NCBI RefSeq assembly: GCF_008014775.2
Contig: NZ_CP144914.1
Span: forward strand, 2,046,001 to 2,110,000
DNA from: Alkalicoccus halolimnae
GTDB taxonomy: Bacteria > Bacillota > Bacilli > Bacillales > Salisediminibacteriaceae
Length of the DNA: 64,000 nucleotides
Reading direction: 5' to 3'
Both the position numbers and the translations under genes were made by a program. The notes beneath the pieces are model-generated. The model ran no database searches and had not been told where the DNA came from. It saw only the letters and a program-made list of their open reading frames with translations. Each line of letters opens with the position of its first letter. Position 1 is the first letter of the stretch. Below, in pieces: positions 27,625-36,320 of the stretch.

Positions 27625-28008
27625 ATGAATGAAGGCGATCTCGTAAAATGCACGTATAAAACAGGTACGTATCTGGGCGAGATTTTCAATCTCCGTCCCG
27701 ACAGTAAAACAGCTGTTGTTAAAATTCTTGCTGTCGTAAAACATCCTTTGCAGGGCGATCTTCACAACCCCGGCAAAACAGACGTCCCTCTCTTTCATGA
27801 ACGACGGGCGCTGAGTTATACCGAGAAGGCAAATATTCCTCTGTCCCACATTAAGCCTTACAGTGGAACCATTCCGCCGTACCCGGAATCTCTGGCGGAG
27901 GCCGTTTCGGAATACGAGGAAAAATTAAAGAAAGACGATTCAGCTTTTTCAGCGGCTTCCTATAAGACTCTGGCGCAGATTAAAGAATCGTATACTTTTC
28001 AGTCATAG
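27625..28008 (+). CDS. kapB: Kinase-associated protein KapB
   Basis: KapB-type protein of 127 residues. In Bacillus subtilis kapB follows kinB and supports signalling into the sporulation phosphorelay. Visible motifs are GDLVKCTYKTGTYLGEI, KILAVVKHPLQGDLHNPG and FHERRALSYTEKANIPL. No signal peptide or lipobox is evident, so it looks cytosolic. No kinase gene lies beside it here; its partner is instead the DUF1128 gene. The ribosome binding site is weak (AAAGGGCG at long spacing). A bidirectional terminator separates it from the convergent rnc. Confidence 0.9.
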   Translation: MNEGDLVKCTYKTGTYLGEIFNLRPDSKTAVVKILAVVKHPLQGDLHNPGKTDVPLFHERRALSYTEKANIPLSHIKPYSGTIPPYPESLAEAVSEYEEKLKKDDSAFSAASYKTLAQIKESYTFQS

Positions 28009-28009
28009 G

Positions 28010-28059
28010 AAAAGCGTGATCTATCAGCACAGTGCAATGCTCATAGATCACGCTTTTTT
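28010..28059. terminator. Bidirectional terminator between kapB and rnc
   Basis: A perfect stem of about 14 bp (AAAGCGTGATCTAT/ATAGATCACGCTTT) with an 18-base loop, followed by six Ts on the plus strand and four on the minus strand. Confidence 0.9.
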
Positions 28060-28061
28060 GT

Positions 28062-28829
28062 TTATTCCGGGTTATTCAGCTTTTCTAGTGCTTTTTGAGC
28101 AGCCATTTGTTCGGCTTCCTTTTTCGATTTACCGGTGCCCTTACCAAGGTGTTCCTCTTCGAGAAGCACTTCTGATACAAACTCTCTTGAATGAGCAGGA
28201 CCTTTCTCCTGAACAATCTGATATTGTACCTGACCTTGATTCTCGCGCTGAATTAACTCCTGCAGCTGACTTTTAAAGTCCATCATGTGAGAAAATTCCC
28301 CGCCGTGTATTTTAGGGTAGACATAATTTTCGAGGAAGGAGTAGACGGCACCCATACCTGAATCAAGATAAAGTGCTCCAACAAATGCTTCAAAGACGTC
28401 TGCAAGCAGCGCAGGTCTCTCCCGTCCACCTGTCATTTCTTCTCCCTTACCAAGCAGTACATATTTCCCAAACTGAAGTTCTTCCGCATTTTTTGCTAAA
28501 GAAGGCTCGCATACGATGGCAGCTCTGAGTTTGGTCATCTCCCCTTCGCTCATATGATCGAAAAGTTTAAATAAATATTGAGAGATGGCCAATTCCAAAA
28601 CAGCATCTCCTAAAAATTCGAGCCGTTCGTTGTCATCATAAGGTCTAATACGGTGTTCATTAACGTAGGAAGAATGTGTGAATGCCTGAATGAATAAATC
28701 TTCCTTTTCATACTGAACTTTAATAGATTCTAAAAATTGCCTATACCGGGATTTTTGAGCTTTTGTCATTTGCAGTTTCTTTCCCTGCCGCTTCATTCCC
28801 CGCCTGTAAATTTTTCTGGATTGTTGCAT
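28062..28829 (-). CDS. rnc: Ribonuclease III
   Basis: Double-strand-specific endoribonuclease for rRNA maturation and RNA decay. The catalytic signature [14 protein letters not shown] (about residues 67-80, with Glu71 and Asp75) is present, and the dsRNA-binding domain (about 180-250) ends with [20 protein letters not shown]. 255 residues from the ATG at 28829, which follows GGAGG; the upstream GTG is inside the binding site. It follows acpP by about 90 bases with a hairpin between. smc is no longer directly downstream. Confidence 0.97.
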   Translation of the reverse strand: MQQSRKIYRRGMKRQGKKLQMTKAQKSRYRQFLESIKVQYEKEDLFIQAFTHSSYVNEHRIRPYDDNERLEFLGDAVLELAISQYLFKLFDHMSEGEMTKLRAAIVCEPSLAKNAEELQFGKYVLLGKGEEMTGGRERPALLADVFEAFVGALYLDSGMGAVYSFLENYVYPKIHGGEFSHMMDFKSQLQELIQRENQGQVQYQIVQEKGPAHSREFVSEVLLEEEHLGKGTGKSKKEAEQMAAQKALEKLNNPE

Positions 28830-28883
28830 GTAAACCTCCACAAGTGCTGTTTTTCGACATTAATATCAACCTAGAGAATCAAT

Positions 28884-28916
28884 CAGGGCGATCCGGTTAA
28901 AACCGGAATCACCCTG
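28884..28916 (-). terminator. Hairpin between acpP and rnc
   Basis: Minus strand CAGGGTGATTCCGGTT against AACCGGATCGCCCTG, a stem of about 15 bp with one bulge. It is followed by no T run, so it may be a processing or stability element rather than a true terminator. Confidence 0.45.
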
Positions 28917-28922
28917 CGGTTA

Positions 28923-29156
28923 CTATTTGTGATTCTCTATGTAGTCGACGACGTCCCCGACCGTTAAGATTTTTTCTGCTTCTTCATCAGAAATTTCGAG
29001 ATCGAATTCATCTTCAAGCTCCATTACGAGCTCTACTACATCAAGAGAATCGGCGCCAAGGTCTTCCTTGAACGTCGCTTCACGTTTCACTTCCGATTCA
29101 TCAACACCGAGGCGTTCAGATACGATTTTTGCGATTCTTTCTTGTTTCGTTGCCAT
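28923..29156 (-). CDS. acpP: Acyl carrier protein
   Basis: Carries growing acyl chains on 4'-phosphopantetheine attached to Ser37 in [18 protein letters not shown]. 77 residues, highly acidic. The ATG follows GGAGGTG. It is last in the fapR-plsX-fabD-fabG-acpP operon and is normally under FapR control through that operon's promoter. Confidence 0.98.
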   Translation of the reverse strand: MATKQERIAKIVSERLGVDESEVKREATFKEDLGADSLDVVELVMELEDEFDLEISDEEAEKILTVGDVVDYIENHK

Positions 29157-29213
29157 ATTGTTTCACCTCCTTACGTCATTATAGGATAAAGCAGTCGGAA
29201 ATACTACCTCCTT

Positions 29214-29954
29214 TTAAGGCATATACATCCCGCCGTCAACATGCAGCGTCTGTCCCGTCATATACGCGGCATCTTCGGAAGCAAGAAACCGAACAACCTT
29301 GGCCACATGAGCAGGTTCTCCCAATTTCCCCAATGGAATTTGCTGGAGAAGTCCTTCCTTAGCTTCTGCAGAAAGTTCATCTGTCATTTCAGTTGAGACA
29401 AATCCCGGCGCCACGGCATTGACAAGGATATTACGGTTTGCAAATTCTCTCGCCATAGATTTCGTCAAGCCGATCACCCCTGCTTTACTCGCTGCATAAT
29501 TTGCCTGCCCCGCGTTACCAAGAGCTCCTACTACAGACGAAATATTGATGATTCTTCCTGAACGCTGCTTCATCATTGGACGCGTGGCTGCTTTGGAGCA
29601 ATTAAATACCCCTTTTAAATTCGTGTTAATAACGTCATCAAAATCTTCATCTTTCATGCGCATTACCAGCGTATCCCGGGTAATGCCGGCATTGTTCACG
29701 AGCACATCGATGCTGCCAAAAGTATTTACGACTTCTTTTACCATCTCCTGTGCATCTTTGCTGTCGCCAACGTCTGCCTGTACAGCGAAGGATTCCACTC
29801 CCCGGCTTCGGCATTCTTCCGCTACTGCTTCTGCTTTTTCTTTATTTCCTGAATAATTCACAGCCACGTTCAATCCGTTTTCAGCAAGTTCCAGACATAT
29901 GGCCCGGCCGATACCTCTGGATCCGCCGGTTACCAGTGCATTCATATCCTTCAT
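29214..29954 (-). CDS. fabG: 3-oxoacyl-[acyl-carrier-protein] reductase
   Basis: NADPH-dependent short-chain dehydrogenase of type II fatty-acid synthesis. The glycine motif [18 protein letters not shown], and the catalytic Ser-Tyr-Lys set in NISSVVG and YAASKAG are visible. 246 residues. GGAGG stands before the ATG at 29954, which overlaps the fabD stop by one base. Confidence 0.98.
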   Translation of the reverse strand: MKDMNALVTGGSRGIGRAICLELAENGLNVAVNYSGNKEKAEAVAEECRSRGVESFAVQADVGDSKDAQEMVKEVVNTFGSIDVLVNNAGITRDTLVMRMKDEDFDDVINTNLKGVFNCSKAATRPMMKQRSGRIINISSVVGALGNAGQANYAASKAGVIGLTKSMAREFANRNILVNAVAPGFVSTEMTDELSAEAKEGLLQQIPLGKLGEPAHVAKVVRFLASEDAAYMTGQTLHVDGGMYMP

Positions 29955-30895
29955 TAGTTATCCTCCTTCAGTTTCTTCACTGCTTGTTCCAGCGTTTCCA
30001 GATCATACACCGGAAGGGTAACTGCACGCCGGTTTATTTTTTTAACAAGTCCGCTCAGCACTTTGCCCGGACCTGCTTCGATAAATGTATCCACCCCCTG
30101 GTCAAGAAGATAGCGGATCGTTTCCTCCCATAAAACCGGAGAATAAATCTGATCTATGAGTGCCTCACTGATTTGTTCTTTCGCTACAGGTTTCCCTGTC
30201 ACATTAGCTATTACTTTCATTTGCGGTTCCGTAATATCTACATGCGTTAATTCCGGCTTCATTTTTTCGGCTGCCGGTGTCATCATGCTTGAATGAAAGG
30301 GTCCGCTCACCTGAAGAATCATCGCCCGTTTAGCACCAGCATCCTTTGCCAATTCTACTGCTCGCTCCACTCCAGGAGTGGAGCCGGAAATGACGATTTG
30401 ACCCGGGCAGTTGAAATTTGCAGGTTCCACAGGTCCAGCTTCTTCTGATGCCTGAAGAGTAACTTCTTCCAGTTTCTCTCTTTCCATTCCGAGAATGGCT
30501 GCCATAGTTCCCTGACCTTCCGGAACCGCTTCCTCCATAAACTGTCCCCGCTTCCTTACGGCCTGTACTGCTTCTGTAAAAGACATTGCATTCGAGGCTA
30601 CGAGAGCGCTGTATTCGCCAAGACTATGTCCTGCTGCGTAGGAAGCCGTCACTCCTCTATTCTCGAGGGCACGCCAGATTGCAACGCTCGTAGTCAGAAG
30701 CGCAGGCTGGGTGTTTTCCGTACGTTTTAACTTCTCTTCTTCTCCTGAAAAAATCAGCTCTGAAAAACTTTCCTGCAGAGCATGATCAGCCAGATCAAAA
30801 ATCTGTTTAGCTTCCGGAAGCTCCTCAGAAATTTCTTTTCCCATACCGATATGCTGCGCTCCTTGACCTGGAAATATTACTGCTATGTTTTTCAC
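29954..30895 (-). CDS. fabD: Malonyl-CoA:ACP transacylase
   Basis: Transfers malonyl groups from CoA to ACP for chain elongation. FPGQGAQ at the N-terminus and the nucleophile motif [10 protein letters not shown] are diagnostic; 313 residues. It starts with GTG at 30895 and overlaps plsX by one base at the start and fabG by one base at the end, so the three are tightly coupled. Confidence 0.97.
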   Translation of the reverse strand: MKNIAVIFPGQGAQHIGMGKEISEELPEAKQIFDLADHALQESFSELIFSGEEEKLKRTENTQPALLTTSVAIWRALENRGVTASYAAGHSLGEYSALVASNAMSFTEAVQAVRKRGQFMEEAVPEGQGTMAAILGMEREKLEEVTLQASEEAGPVEPANFNCPGQIVISGSTPGVERAVELAKDAGAKRAMILQVSGPFHSSMMTPAAEKMKPELTHVDITEPQMKVIANVTGKPVAKEQISEALIDQIYSPVLWEETIRYLLDQGVDTFIEAGPGKVLSGLVKKINRRAVTLPVYDLETLEQAVKKLKEDN

Positions 30896-31896
30896 TATTG
30901 ATCACCTGTTTCTTTAATAGATTCGACAGATTGCCTGATTGTTTCGATTACTGACTCATCATGCATAACTTTGGCCTGTTTAACAGCACTGGCAAAGGCC
31001 TTTGCATCAGAGGATCCATGCGCTTTGATTATTGGTGCATTCAATCCAAATAATCCTGCCCCTCCATATTCTGAATAGTCCATTTTGTTCTTCACTGTCT
31101 TAAAAGCAGGTTTAAGAACACCAGCGGCCAGCTTGTTTTTCAACGAAGAAGTAAGTTCTTCTTTAAGGAGACTAAAAAGTGACATAGCCGTTCCTTCAAT
31201 GGATTTCAGCACAAGATTTCCTGAAAAACCATCGCAGACGACCACATCCGCAGCTCCTTCCAGAAGGTCCCTTGCTTCCACATTTCCAATAAAATTAAGC
31301 GGCATCTGATTAAGTTCTTCATATGCAGCTTTTACAAGCTCTGACCCTTTTCCTTCTTCAGAGCCTACGTTCAGAAGTCCAATCCGGGGGGATTCGACAC
31401 CTCTGACTTTTTTCATATATACGTCTCCCATTACGGCGTATTGAACAAGATGGGAGGGTTTCGCTTCCATGTTTGCACCAACATCGAGGAGTAGAAAGCC
31501 GTCACCGTTCAAAGTAGGCAGCATTGGAGACAGTGCAGGACGCTCTATTCCTTTTGTTCGTCCGACTATCAGCAGTCCCGCAGTCATGAGGGCACCTGTA
31601 TTCCCGGCAGATACAGCAGCATCTGCTTTTCCATCTTTTACATACTGAACGCTTAAAACCATGGAAGCATCCTTTTTTCTTCGGACCGCTTTTACAGGAG
31701 AATCTTCTGATTCAATAGCAGTAGTAGTATGAACGACAGTTACTCTGGGAGATTTCTGCATCGTCTCCGGTATGTTGTCCTGGTTTCCAATCATTATCAG
31801 TTCGATATCAGGATATGTATCCAGAGCAATTTGACACCCCTCCACTGCGCTTTGAGGAGCGTTATCTCCACCCATTATATCTACAGCCAGCCGCAT
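30895..31896 (-). CDS. plsX: Phosphate acyltransferase PlsX
   Basis: Makes acyl-phosphate from acyl-ACP, the first step of glycerophospholipid synthesis with PlsY and PlsC. The N-terminus MRLAVDIMGGDNAPQS and internal SAGNTGALM, LLDVGANMEAKP and NVGSEEGKGSE are PlsX hallmarks. 333 residues. GGAGG before the ATG overlaps the end of fapR (four-base gap). Confidence 0.98.
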   Translation of the reverse strand: MRLAVDIMGGDNAPQSAVEGCQIALDTYPDIELIMIGNQDNIPETMQKSPRVTVVHTTTAIESEDSPVKAVRRKKDASMVLSVQYVKDGKADAAVSAGNTGALMTAGLLIVGRTKGIERPALSPMLPTLNGDGFLLLDVGANMEAKPSHLVQYAVMGDVYMKKVRGVESPRIGLLNVGSEEGKGSELVKAAYEELNQMPLNFIGNVEARDLLEGAADVVVCDGFSGNLVLKSIEGTAMSLFSLLKEELTSSLKNKLAAGVLKPAFKTVKNKMDYSEYGGAGLFGLNAPIIKAHGSSDAKAFASAVKQAKVMHDESVIETIRQSVESIKETGDQ

Positions 31897-31900
31897 CCGG

Positions 31901-32470
31901 TCATTCCTCCTTTATTTTTTTTTCTTCCCGGAACATCGAGAACATACCTTCAAAAACGAGAGACTGCTCAACAAAGCTCTCGATTTTCACCTTTGTTCTT
32001 AACGTTCCTATCTCCAGAACTTTAGCTTTAGCTATTACTCTTTCCCCTTCCGAAACCTGACGCTTAAAAGAAATATCCGCATGGGCTGTTAATGCAAGCT
32101 GGTCATTAATGACTGCTACAGCCAAAGAATTAGCCTGCGCGAAAATATGGTGTCCGCGGGCTATACTGTTACGGGAAAATACATGTTCCTTTTTAATATC
32201 CATTATGGAAATGGCATATTTATCAAGTTCAAGATCGACTATTTCTCCAATAATTTCTTCTTCCGGAAGAGCTTTGACGGGGTCGTACTGTTTTTGAGCA
32301 ACATCTTTAATACGCTCCCGAACCTCTGGAATATTCATTTCCAGCCTGTCAAGCCGGATCGTCTGCACACTCACTTCAAACAGAGCGGCTAACGCTTCAT
32401 CAGTTACAAATGGATCCTCTTTAATATGTTCTTTAAGTTTGGGCTGACGCTGCCTTTTTGTCCATTTCAT
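31901..32470 (-). CDS. fapR: Transcription factor FapR, repressor of fatty-acid and phospholipid synthesis
   Basis: Malonyl-CoA-responsive repressor of the fap regulon. The N-terminal helix-turn-helix ([20 protein letters not shown], about 28-47) is followed by a hot-dog-fold ligand domain with [21 protein letters not shown] and [11 protein letters not shown]. 189 residues. It is first in its operon, which also encodes plsX, fabD, fabG and acpP, and a FapR box overlaps its own start site, so it is autoregulated. Confidence 0.98.
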   Translation of the reverse strand: MKWTKRQRQPKLKEHIKEDPFVTDEALAALFEVSVQTIRLDRLEMNIPEVRERIKDVAQKQYDPVKALPEEEIIGEIVDLELDKYAISIMDIKKEHVFSRNSIARGHHIFAQANSLAVAVINDQLALTAHADISFKRQVSEGERVIAKAKVLEIGTLRTKVKIESFVEQSLVFEGMFSMFREEKKIKEE

Positions 32471-32491
32471 CGCTTGATCACATCCATACTC

Positions 32492-32509
32492 ATAGGACTA
32501 GGTACTAAT
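32492..32509 (-). promoter_or_regulatory. FapR operator
   Basis: Minus strand ATTAGTACCTAGTCCTAT, a near match to the known FapR box core TTAGTACCTAGTCTTA. It begins three bases after the -10 and so covers the transcription start. Confidence 0.85.
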
Positions 32510-32512
32510 TGT

Positions 32513-32541
32513 AGTATATAGTTAACCCCTCCCGGTTTCAA
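32513..32541 (-). promoter_or_regulatory. Sigma-A promoter of the fapR operon
   Basis: Minus strand TTGAAA (32541-32536), 17-base spacer, TATACT (32518-32513): one mismatch per hexamer. The -35 lies in the loop of the recG terminator hairpin. Confidence 0.8.
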
Positions 32542-32550
32542 CCGGAAGGG
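32526..32550 (-). terminator. Hairpin after recG overlapping the fapR promoter
   Basis: Minus strand CCCTTCCGGTT pairs with AACCGGGAGGGG across a short loop, directly after the recG stop. No long T run follows. As it contains the fapR -35, recG readthrough and fapR initiation share the same bases. Confidence 0.55.
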
Positions 32551-32551
32551 A

Positions 32552-34582
32552 CTAATCAATTTTTTCCGTTGAAAATACGCCCTCTTCTTCCAAAGCCCTG
32601 CGAAGTCCAGCATAAACTTCCGATTCCCAGAAAGCATTTGAAGCTATCAACTTAACAGCATCCTGCCTGGCTGCTTCCAGTGTCCGGTAGTCTTCAATAA
32701 TATCGGCCACTTTCATTAACGGAAGCCCACTCTGTTTCACCCCGAAAAAATCGCCGGGGCCTCTCAGCTCCAGATCCCGCTGGGACAATTCAAAGCCATC
32801 ATTTGTTTCTGTCATAATTCCCATTCTCTCTTTACCAGCATCTGTTTTAGGATCAGCAAGCAGGATGCAGTAAGCCTGATCGGAACCCCGGCCGACACGA
32901 CCTCGCAGCTGATGAAGCTGAGCCAGACCGAAGCGGTTCGCATCGTAAATCACCATGACAGTAGCGTTAGGGACGTTTACCCCGACTTCCACAACTGTAG
33001 TCGAAACGAGCACGTCCACCTCTCCTGAAGCAAACTGCTGCATGATTTCATCTTTTTCATCAGCATGCAGCCGGCCGTGCATTAACCCAATATTGAGGTT
33101 GGGAAGCACTGCCTGAATGTGAGCATGCAGATCAATGGCATTCTGAACATCAAGCATATCCGATTCTTCAATTAACGGGCAGATGACATAAGCCTGATTT
33201 CCTTTTGCCGTTTGCTTTTCAATAAATGCTAGCACCCGCGGAAGGGTATCCTGCTTCGCCCAGTATGTTTCTATTGGTTTACGTCCTTTCGGCATTTCAT
33301 CAATAGTTGACACATCCATGTCTCCATAAGCTGTGATAGCTAGTGTCCGCGGTATCGGTGTGGCGGTCATAAACAGCACGTCCGGCTTCATACCTTTATC
33401 ACGCAGAACCCTTCTCTGAGCTACGCCGAACCGATGCTGTTCGTCTGTAATAACGAGACCGAGGTTATAGAAATCGACACCTTCCTGGATCAGGGCGTGG
33501 GTCCCGGTTATTATATCTATTTCTCCGGCTTCCAGCTTAGCGAGGGTTTCACGGCGTTCCTTCGCTTTTGAGGAGCCTGAGAGATGCCCAATTTCCACAG
33601 AGAAACTGCTGAAAAGGTCATGCAGAGATTCTGCGTGCTGCTCCGCCAGAATTTCGGTCGGGACCATCAGCGCTCCCTGGTAACCGGCGAGTACCGCGGC
33701 ATAAAGTGCAACGGCAGCGATTACTGTTTTTCCGGATCCTACGTCTCCCTGAAGAAGACGATTCATCCTGTAGGGGGATTCAAGGTCTGTCAGGATCTCT
33801 TTAAGCACTCTATGCTGCGCTTCTGTAAGTTCAAAAGGAAGGTCTTTTAAAAATTTATTTAATTCGTCCTCCGCCCATACTTTTGTAATTCCATCTGTTG
33901 ATTCCCTCGTTCTCTTTCTGAAATACTGCATTTTTAATTGAAACAACAGCAGTTCTTCGTAGACCATTCTTCGCTTAGCCTGATGAAACATATCCATATT
34001 CTGCGGGTAATGCAGATAATAACAGGCCTGCTGCCTTGGAAGCAGTTTGTATTTACCCAGCAGAGGCTCCGGAAGAAGCTCCTCAATTTCCTGTCCGTAA
34101 TCTTCATAAGCCTGGGCAATCCATTTACGCAGGGAAACGAGTTTCACATCTCCTTTTAATGGATAAACCGGCTCCAGAGCCCCTTCTTCCGATGCAGACG
34201 TTTTAACAATGGCTCCATTTATCATTAGTCGATTCCTGTCAAATTTCCCATGAAAAAGCAGAGTCTGGCCGAGCTCTATCTGTCTTTTTAAAAAGGGCTG
34301 GTTAAAAAATACTGCCTGCACGAGAAAACCGTCCACGAGCACGCGAACGGTAAGACGCGATTTCTTTTTTCCAAAAAAACGCAGTTCGGGCTGGCTGTGC
34401 ACTTTCCCCTGCAAAGTTACTCGTTCATCGTGCTGAACTTCTTCAAGTCGGCGAACAGAAAAGTCTTCATAGCGGAAAGGAAAATAGAACAATAAATCCT
34501 TAATTGTATAGATTCCCATTGCTGCCATCTGTTCTTCGGCTCTTGCGCCGATTCCTTTTAACGCATGTACAGGCACATTCAT
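32552..34582 (-). CDS. recG: ATP-dependent DNA helicase RecG
   Basis: Branch-migrating helicase that remodels stalled forks and Holliday junctions. The N-terminal wedge/OB domain (about 60-150) precedes the helicase core with Walker A GDVGSGKT, the DEQHRFG box, FMTATPIPRTLA and the C-terminal QLRGRVGRG motif. 676 residues, close to Bacillus RecG (682). It follows sdaAA by 28 bases in the sdaAB-sdaAA-recG group. Confidence 0.97.
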   Translation of the reverse strand: MNVPVHALKGIGARAEEQMAAMGIYTIKDLLFYFPFRYEDFSVRRLEEVQHDERVTLQGKVHSQPELRFFGKKKSRLTVRVLVDGFLVQAVFFNQPFLKRQIELGQTLLFHGKFDRNRLMINGAIVKTSASEEGALEPVYPLKGDVKLVSLRKWIAQAYEDYGQEIEELLPEPLLGKYKLLPRQQACYYLHYPQNMDMFHQAKRRMVYEELLLFQLKMQYFRKRTRESTDGITKVWAEDELNKFLKDLPFELTEAQHRVLKEILTDLESPYRMNRLLQGDVGSGKTVIAAVALYAAVLAGYQGALMVPTEILAEQHAESLHDLFSSFSVEIGHLSGSSKAKERRETLAKLEAGEIDIITGTHALIQEGVDFYNLGLVITDEQHRFGVAQRRVLRDKGMKPDVLFMTATPIPRTLAITAYGDMDVSTIDEMPKGRKPIETYWAKQDTLPRVLAFIEKQTAKGNQAYVICPLIEESDMLDVQNAIDLHAHIQAVLPNLNIGLMHGRLHADEKDEIMQQFASGEVDVLVSTTVVEVGVNVPNATVMVIYDANRFGLAQLHQLRGRVGRGSDQAYCILLADPKTDAGKERMGIMTETNDGFELSQRDLELRGPGDFFGVKQSGLPLMKVADIIEDYRTLEAARQDAVKLIASNAFWESEVYAGLRRALEEEGVFSTEKID

Positions 34583-34610
34583 GGGCTTTCTCTCCTTTAA
34601 CTAAGAACTA

Positions 34611-35489
34611 CTATTTCCCGCCTCCGAAAATTTCTTCTTTATAACGCCTGCCTGTAGGAGTAGCTGCCAAACCGCCTTCTCCTGTTTCTTTGAGGGCTGT
34701 CGGCATATTTTCTCCGATACGGTACATTGCATCAATCACTTCGTCACAAGGAATTCTGCTTTCAATTCCTGCAAGAGCCAGATCCGCAGCTACGAGAGCG
34801 TGCGATGCACCGAATGCATTTCTTTTTACACATGGCACTTCCACCAGACCGGCAACAGGATCACATACCAGTCCCAGCATGTTTTTCAAAGCAATGGCCA
34901 TCGCCTGGGACGACTGGCGCGGTGTTCCGCCTGCCATTTCTACAATTGCTGCCGCTGCCATCGCTGTAGCAGAACCAACTTCAGCCTGGCACCCTCCTGC
35001 TGCCCCTGATATTGAAGCATTATTTGCAATTACAAATCCAAATGCTCCACTTACAAATAAATATCGGACCATTTCCTCCCGTGTTGGATTCAGCTTTTCT
35101 TTAACGGCAAAAAGTGTACCGGGAACTACACCGGCTGCACCAGCAGTAGGAGTAGCACAGATCGTGCCCATTGCAGCATTGACTTCGTTTGTGGACATTG
35201 CTTTTGCTACAGCATCAAGCGTTAAATTCCCGGATAGGGTATCGTTGATCATCATATATTCGTGCAGCTTTTTGCCATCTCCACCTGTTAATCCGGAAAC
35301 AGAACGTACACTTTCTGTTATCCCGCGGTTGACAGCCCGCTCCATCACATCGAGATTTCTCTCCATCTGTTTAATGATCTCTTCCCGGGAACGGTCGTGG
35401 ACGGCCATTTCCTGCCGAATCATTACTTCGGATAATAAAATACCCTCTTTTTCGGCCGTCTGTACAAGCTCTTCAGCATTTTTAAACAA
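34611..35489 (-). CDS. sdaAA: L-serine dehydratase, alpha chain (iron-sulfur)
   Basis: Catalytic subunit converting L-serine to pyruvate and ammonia with a [4Fe-4S] cluster. Probable cluster cysteines are Cys167, Cys209 and Cys220, whose spacing (42 and 11) matches characterised iron-sulfur serine dehydratases. GTICATPTAGAAGVVPG and ALKNMLGLVCDPVAG are conserved. 292 residues. It lies 15 bases after sdaAB, the ACT-domain subunit. Confidence 0.97.
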   Translation of the reverse strand: MFKNAEELVQTAEKEGILLSEVMIRQEMAVHDRSREEIIKQMERNLDVMERAVNRGITESVRSVSGLTGGDGKKLHEYMMINDTLSGNLTLDAVAKAMSTNEVNAAMGTICATPTAGAAGVVPGTLFAVKEKLNPTREEMVRYLFVSGAFGFVIANNASISGAAGGCQAEVGSATAMAAAAIVEMAGGTPRQSSQAMAIALKNMLGLVCDPVAGLVEVPCVKRNAFGASHALVAADLALAGIESRIPCDEVIDAMYRIGENMPTALKETGEGGLAATPTGRRYKEEIFGGGK

Positions 35490-35504
35490 TTTTTCCGCCC
35501 CCTT

Positions 35505-36167
35505 TTATTCGTGAACTTTCGTAACTTGATTTATATGTTCCAACTCTGCTATTTTATCGAGAATATCCTGTGCAACGTTCTGGTCAACCTCGATCACCAT
35601 GAGCGCTTCTTTCCCCTGTTCTTTCCTGGATACTTCCATATGACCTATATTAATTTTGTTTGAAGCAAGAATAGCCGCTGTTGAAGCAATGGTTCCGTAT
35701 TTATCGTCATGAACAACAAGAATCGCCGGATGGTTCCCGCTTAATCTCAGTTCAAACCCGTTTAATTCTTTAATTTCCACTTTGCCTCCTCCTATCGATA
35801 TTCCTACTAAAGACATCGATTTATCTTTGCTTTCCATTACTATTTTAACCGTATTAGGATGGTGGCTCACTTCATTTTCAATTTTAAACTCATAAGCGAG
35901 GCCCGCGGTTCCTGCTTCATTTACAGCATTGGTAAGCCGCTGATCGCTTGTATCAAACCCCAGCATTCCGCCTATTAGTGCTACATCTGTTCCATGACCC
36001 TGATATGTTTTGGCAAAAGACCCGTAAAGATGAAAAGTGACCTTTTCAGGCTGACTGCGAAATAACTGTCTGGCAACCAGGCCTATTCTCGCAGCCCCGG
36101 CTGTATGGGAACTCGAAGGACCAATCATAACCGGTCCGATAATATCAAATACACTTCTGAATTTCAT
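35505..36167 (-). CDS. sdaAB: L-serine dehydratase, beta chain with ACT domain
   Basis: Partner of SdaAA. The N-terminal part has GPVMIGPSSSHTAGAARIG; the C-terminal ACT domain (about 145-215) begins near HPAILVVHDDKYGTIAS and may bind serine. 220 residues from the ATG at 36167, which follows GGAGG; the frame's upstream extension is not used. An exact cre match lies 25-38 bases upstream, so carbon catabolite repression of serine breakdown is likely. Confidence 0.97.
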   Translation of the reverse strand: MKFRSVFDIIGPVMIGPSSSHTAGAARIGLVARQLFRSQPEKVTFHLYGSFAKTYQGHGTDVALIGGMLGFDTSDQRLTNAVNEAGTAGLAYEFKIENEVSHHPNTVKIVMESKDKSMSLVGISIGGGKVEIKELNGFELRLSGNHPAILVVHDDKYGTIASTAAILASNKINIGHMEVSRKEQGKEALMVIEVDQNVAQDILDKIAELEHINQVTKVHE

Positions 36168-36191
36168 TTTATGCCTCCTGCATAAATTTAT

Positions 36192-36205
36192 TGTAAGCGC
36201 TGTCA
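36192..36205. promoter_or_regulatory. cre site (CcpA operator) upstream of sdaAB
   Basis: Minus strand TGACAGCGCTTACA matches every fixed position of the cre consensus TGWNANCGNTNWCA. It lies downstream of the likely promoter, where CcpA would act as a roadblock. Confidence 0.75.
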
Positions 36206-36230
36206 CTCTCTTTAAATTTCATTCCTTATT

Positions 36231-36239
36231 ATTCTAACA
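36231..36239 (-). promoter_or_regulatory. Extended -10 promoter of sdaAB-sdaAA-recG
   Basis: Minus strand TG-T-TAGAAT, between the degV terminator and the cre site. Confidence 0.5.
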
Positions 36240-36268
36240 AAACATTTTCAAATATACTATACTCCTAT

Positions 36269-36309
36269 AAAAAAGAAGCTGCCTCAACATACTTTAGAGA
36301 CAGCTCTTT
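36269..36309 (-). terminator. Intrinsic terminator after degV
   Basis: Minus strand AAAGAGCTGTCTC against GAGGCAGCTTCTT (one bulge, G-U pairs), followed by a T run. It ends the yloU-fakA-degV unit. Confidence 0.85.
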
Positions 36310-36320
36310 CTCAAAAATTC

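Noticed and set aside
34690..35514. 274-codon plus-strand open frame opposite sdaAA
   Set aside because: Long but exactly antisense to the conserved sdaAA gene; produced by codon bias on the other strand.
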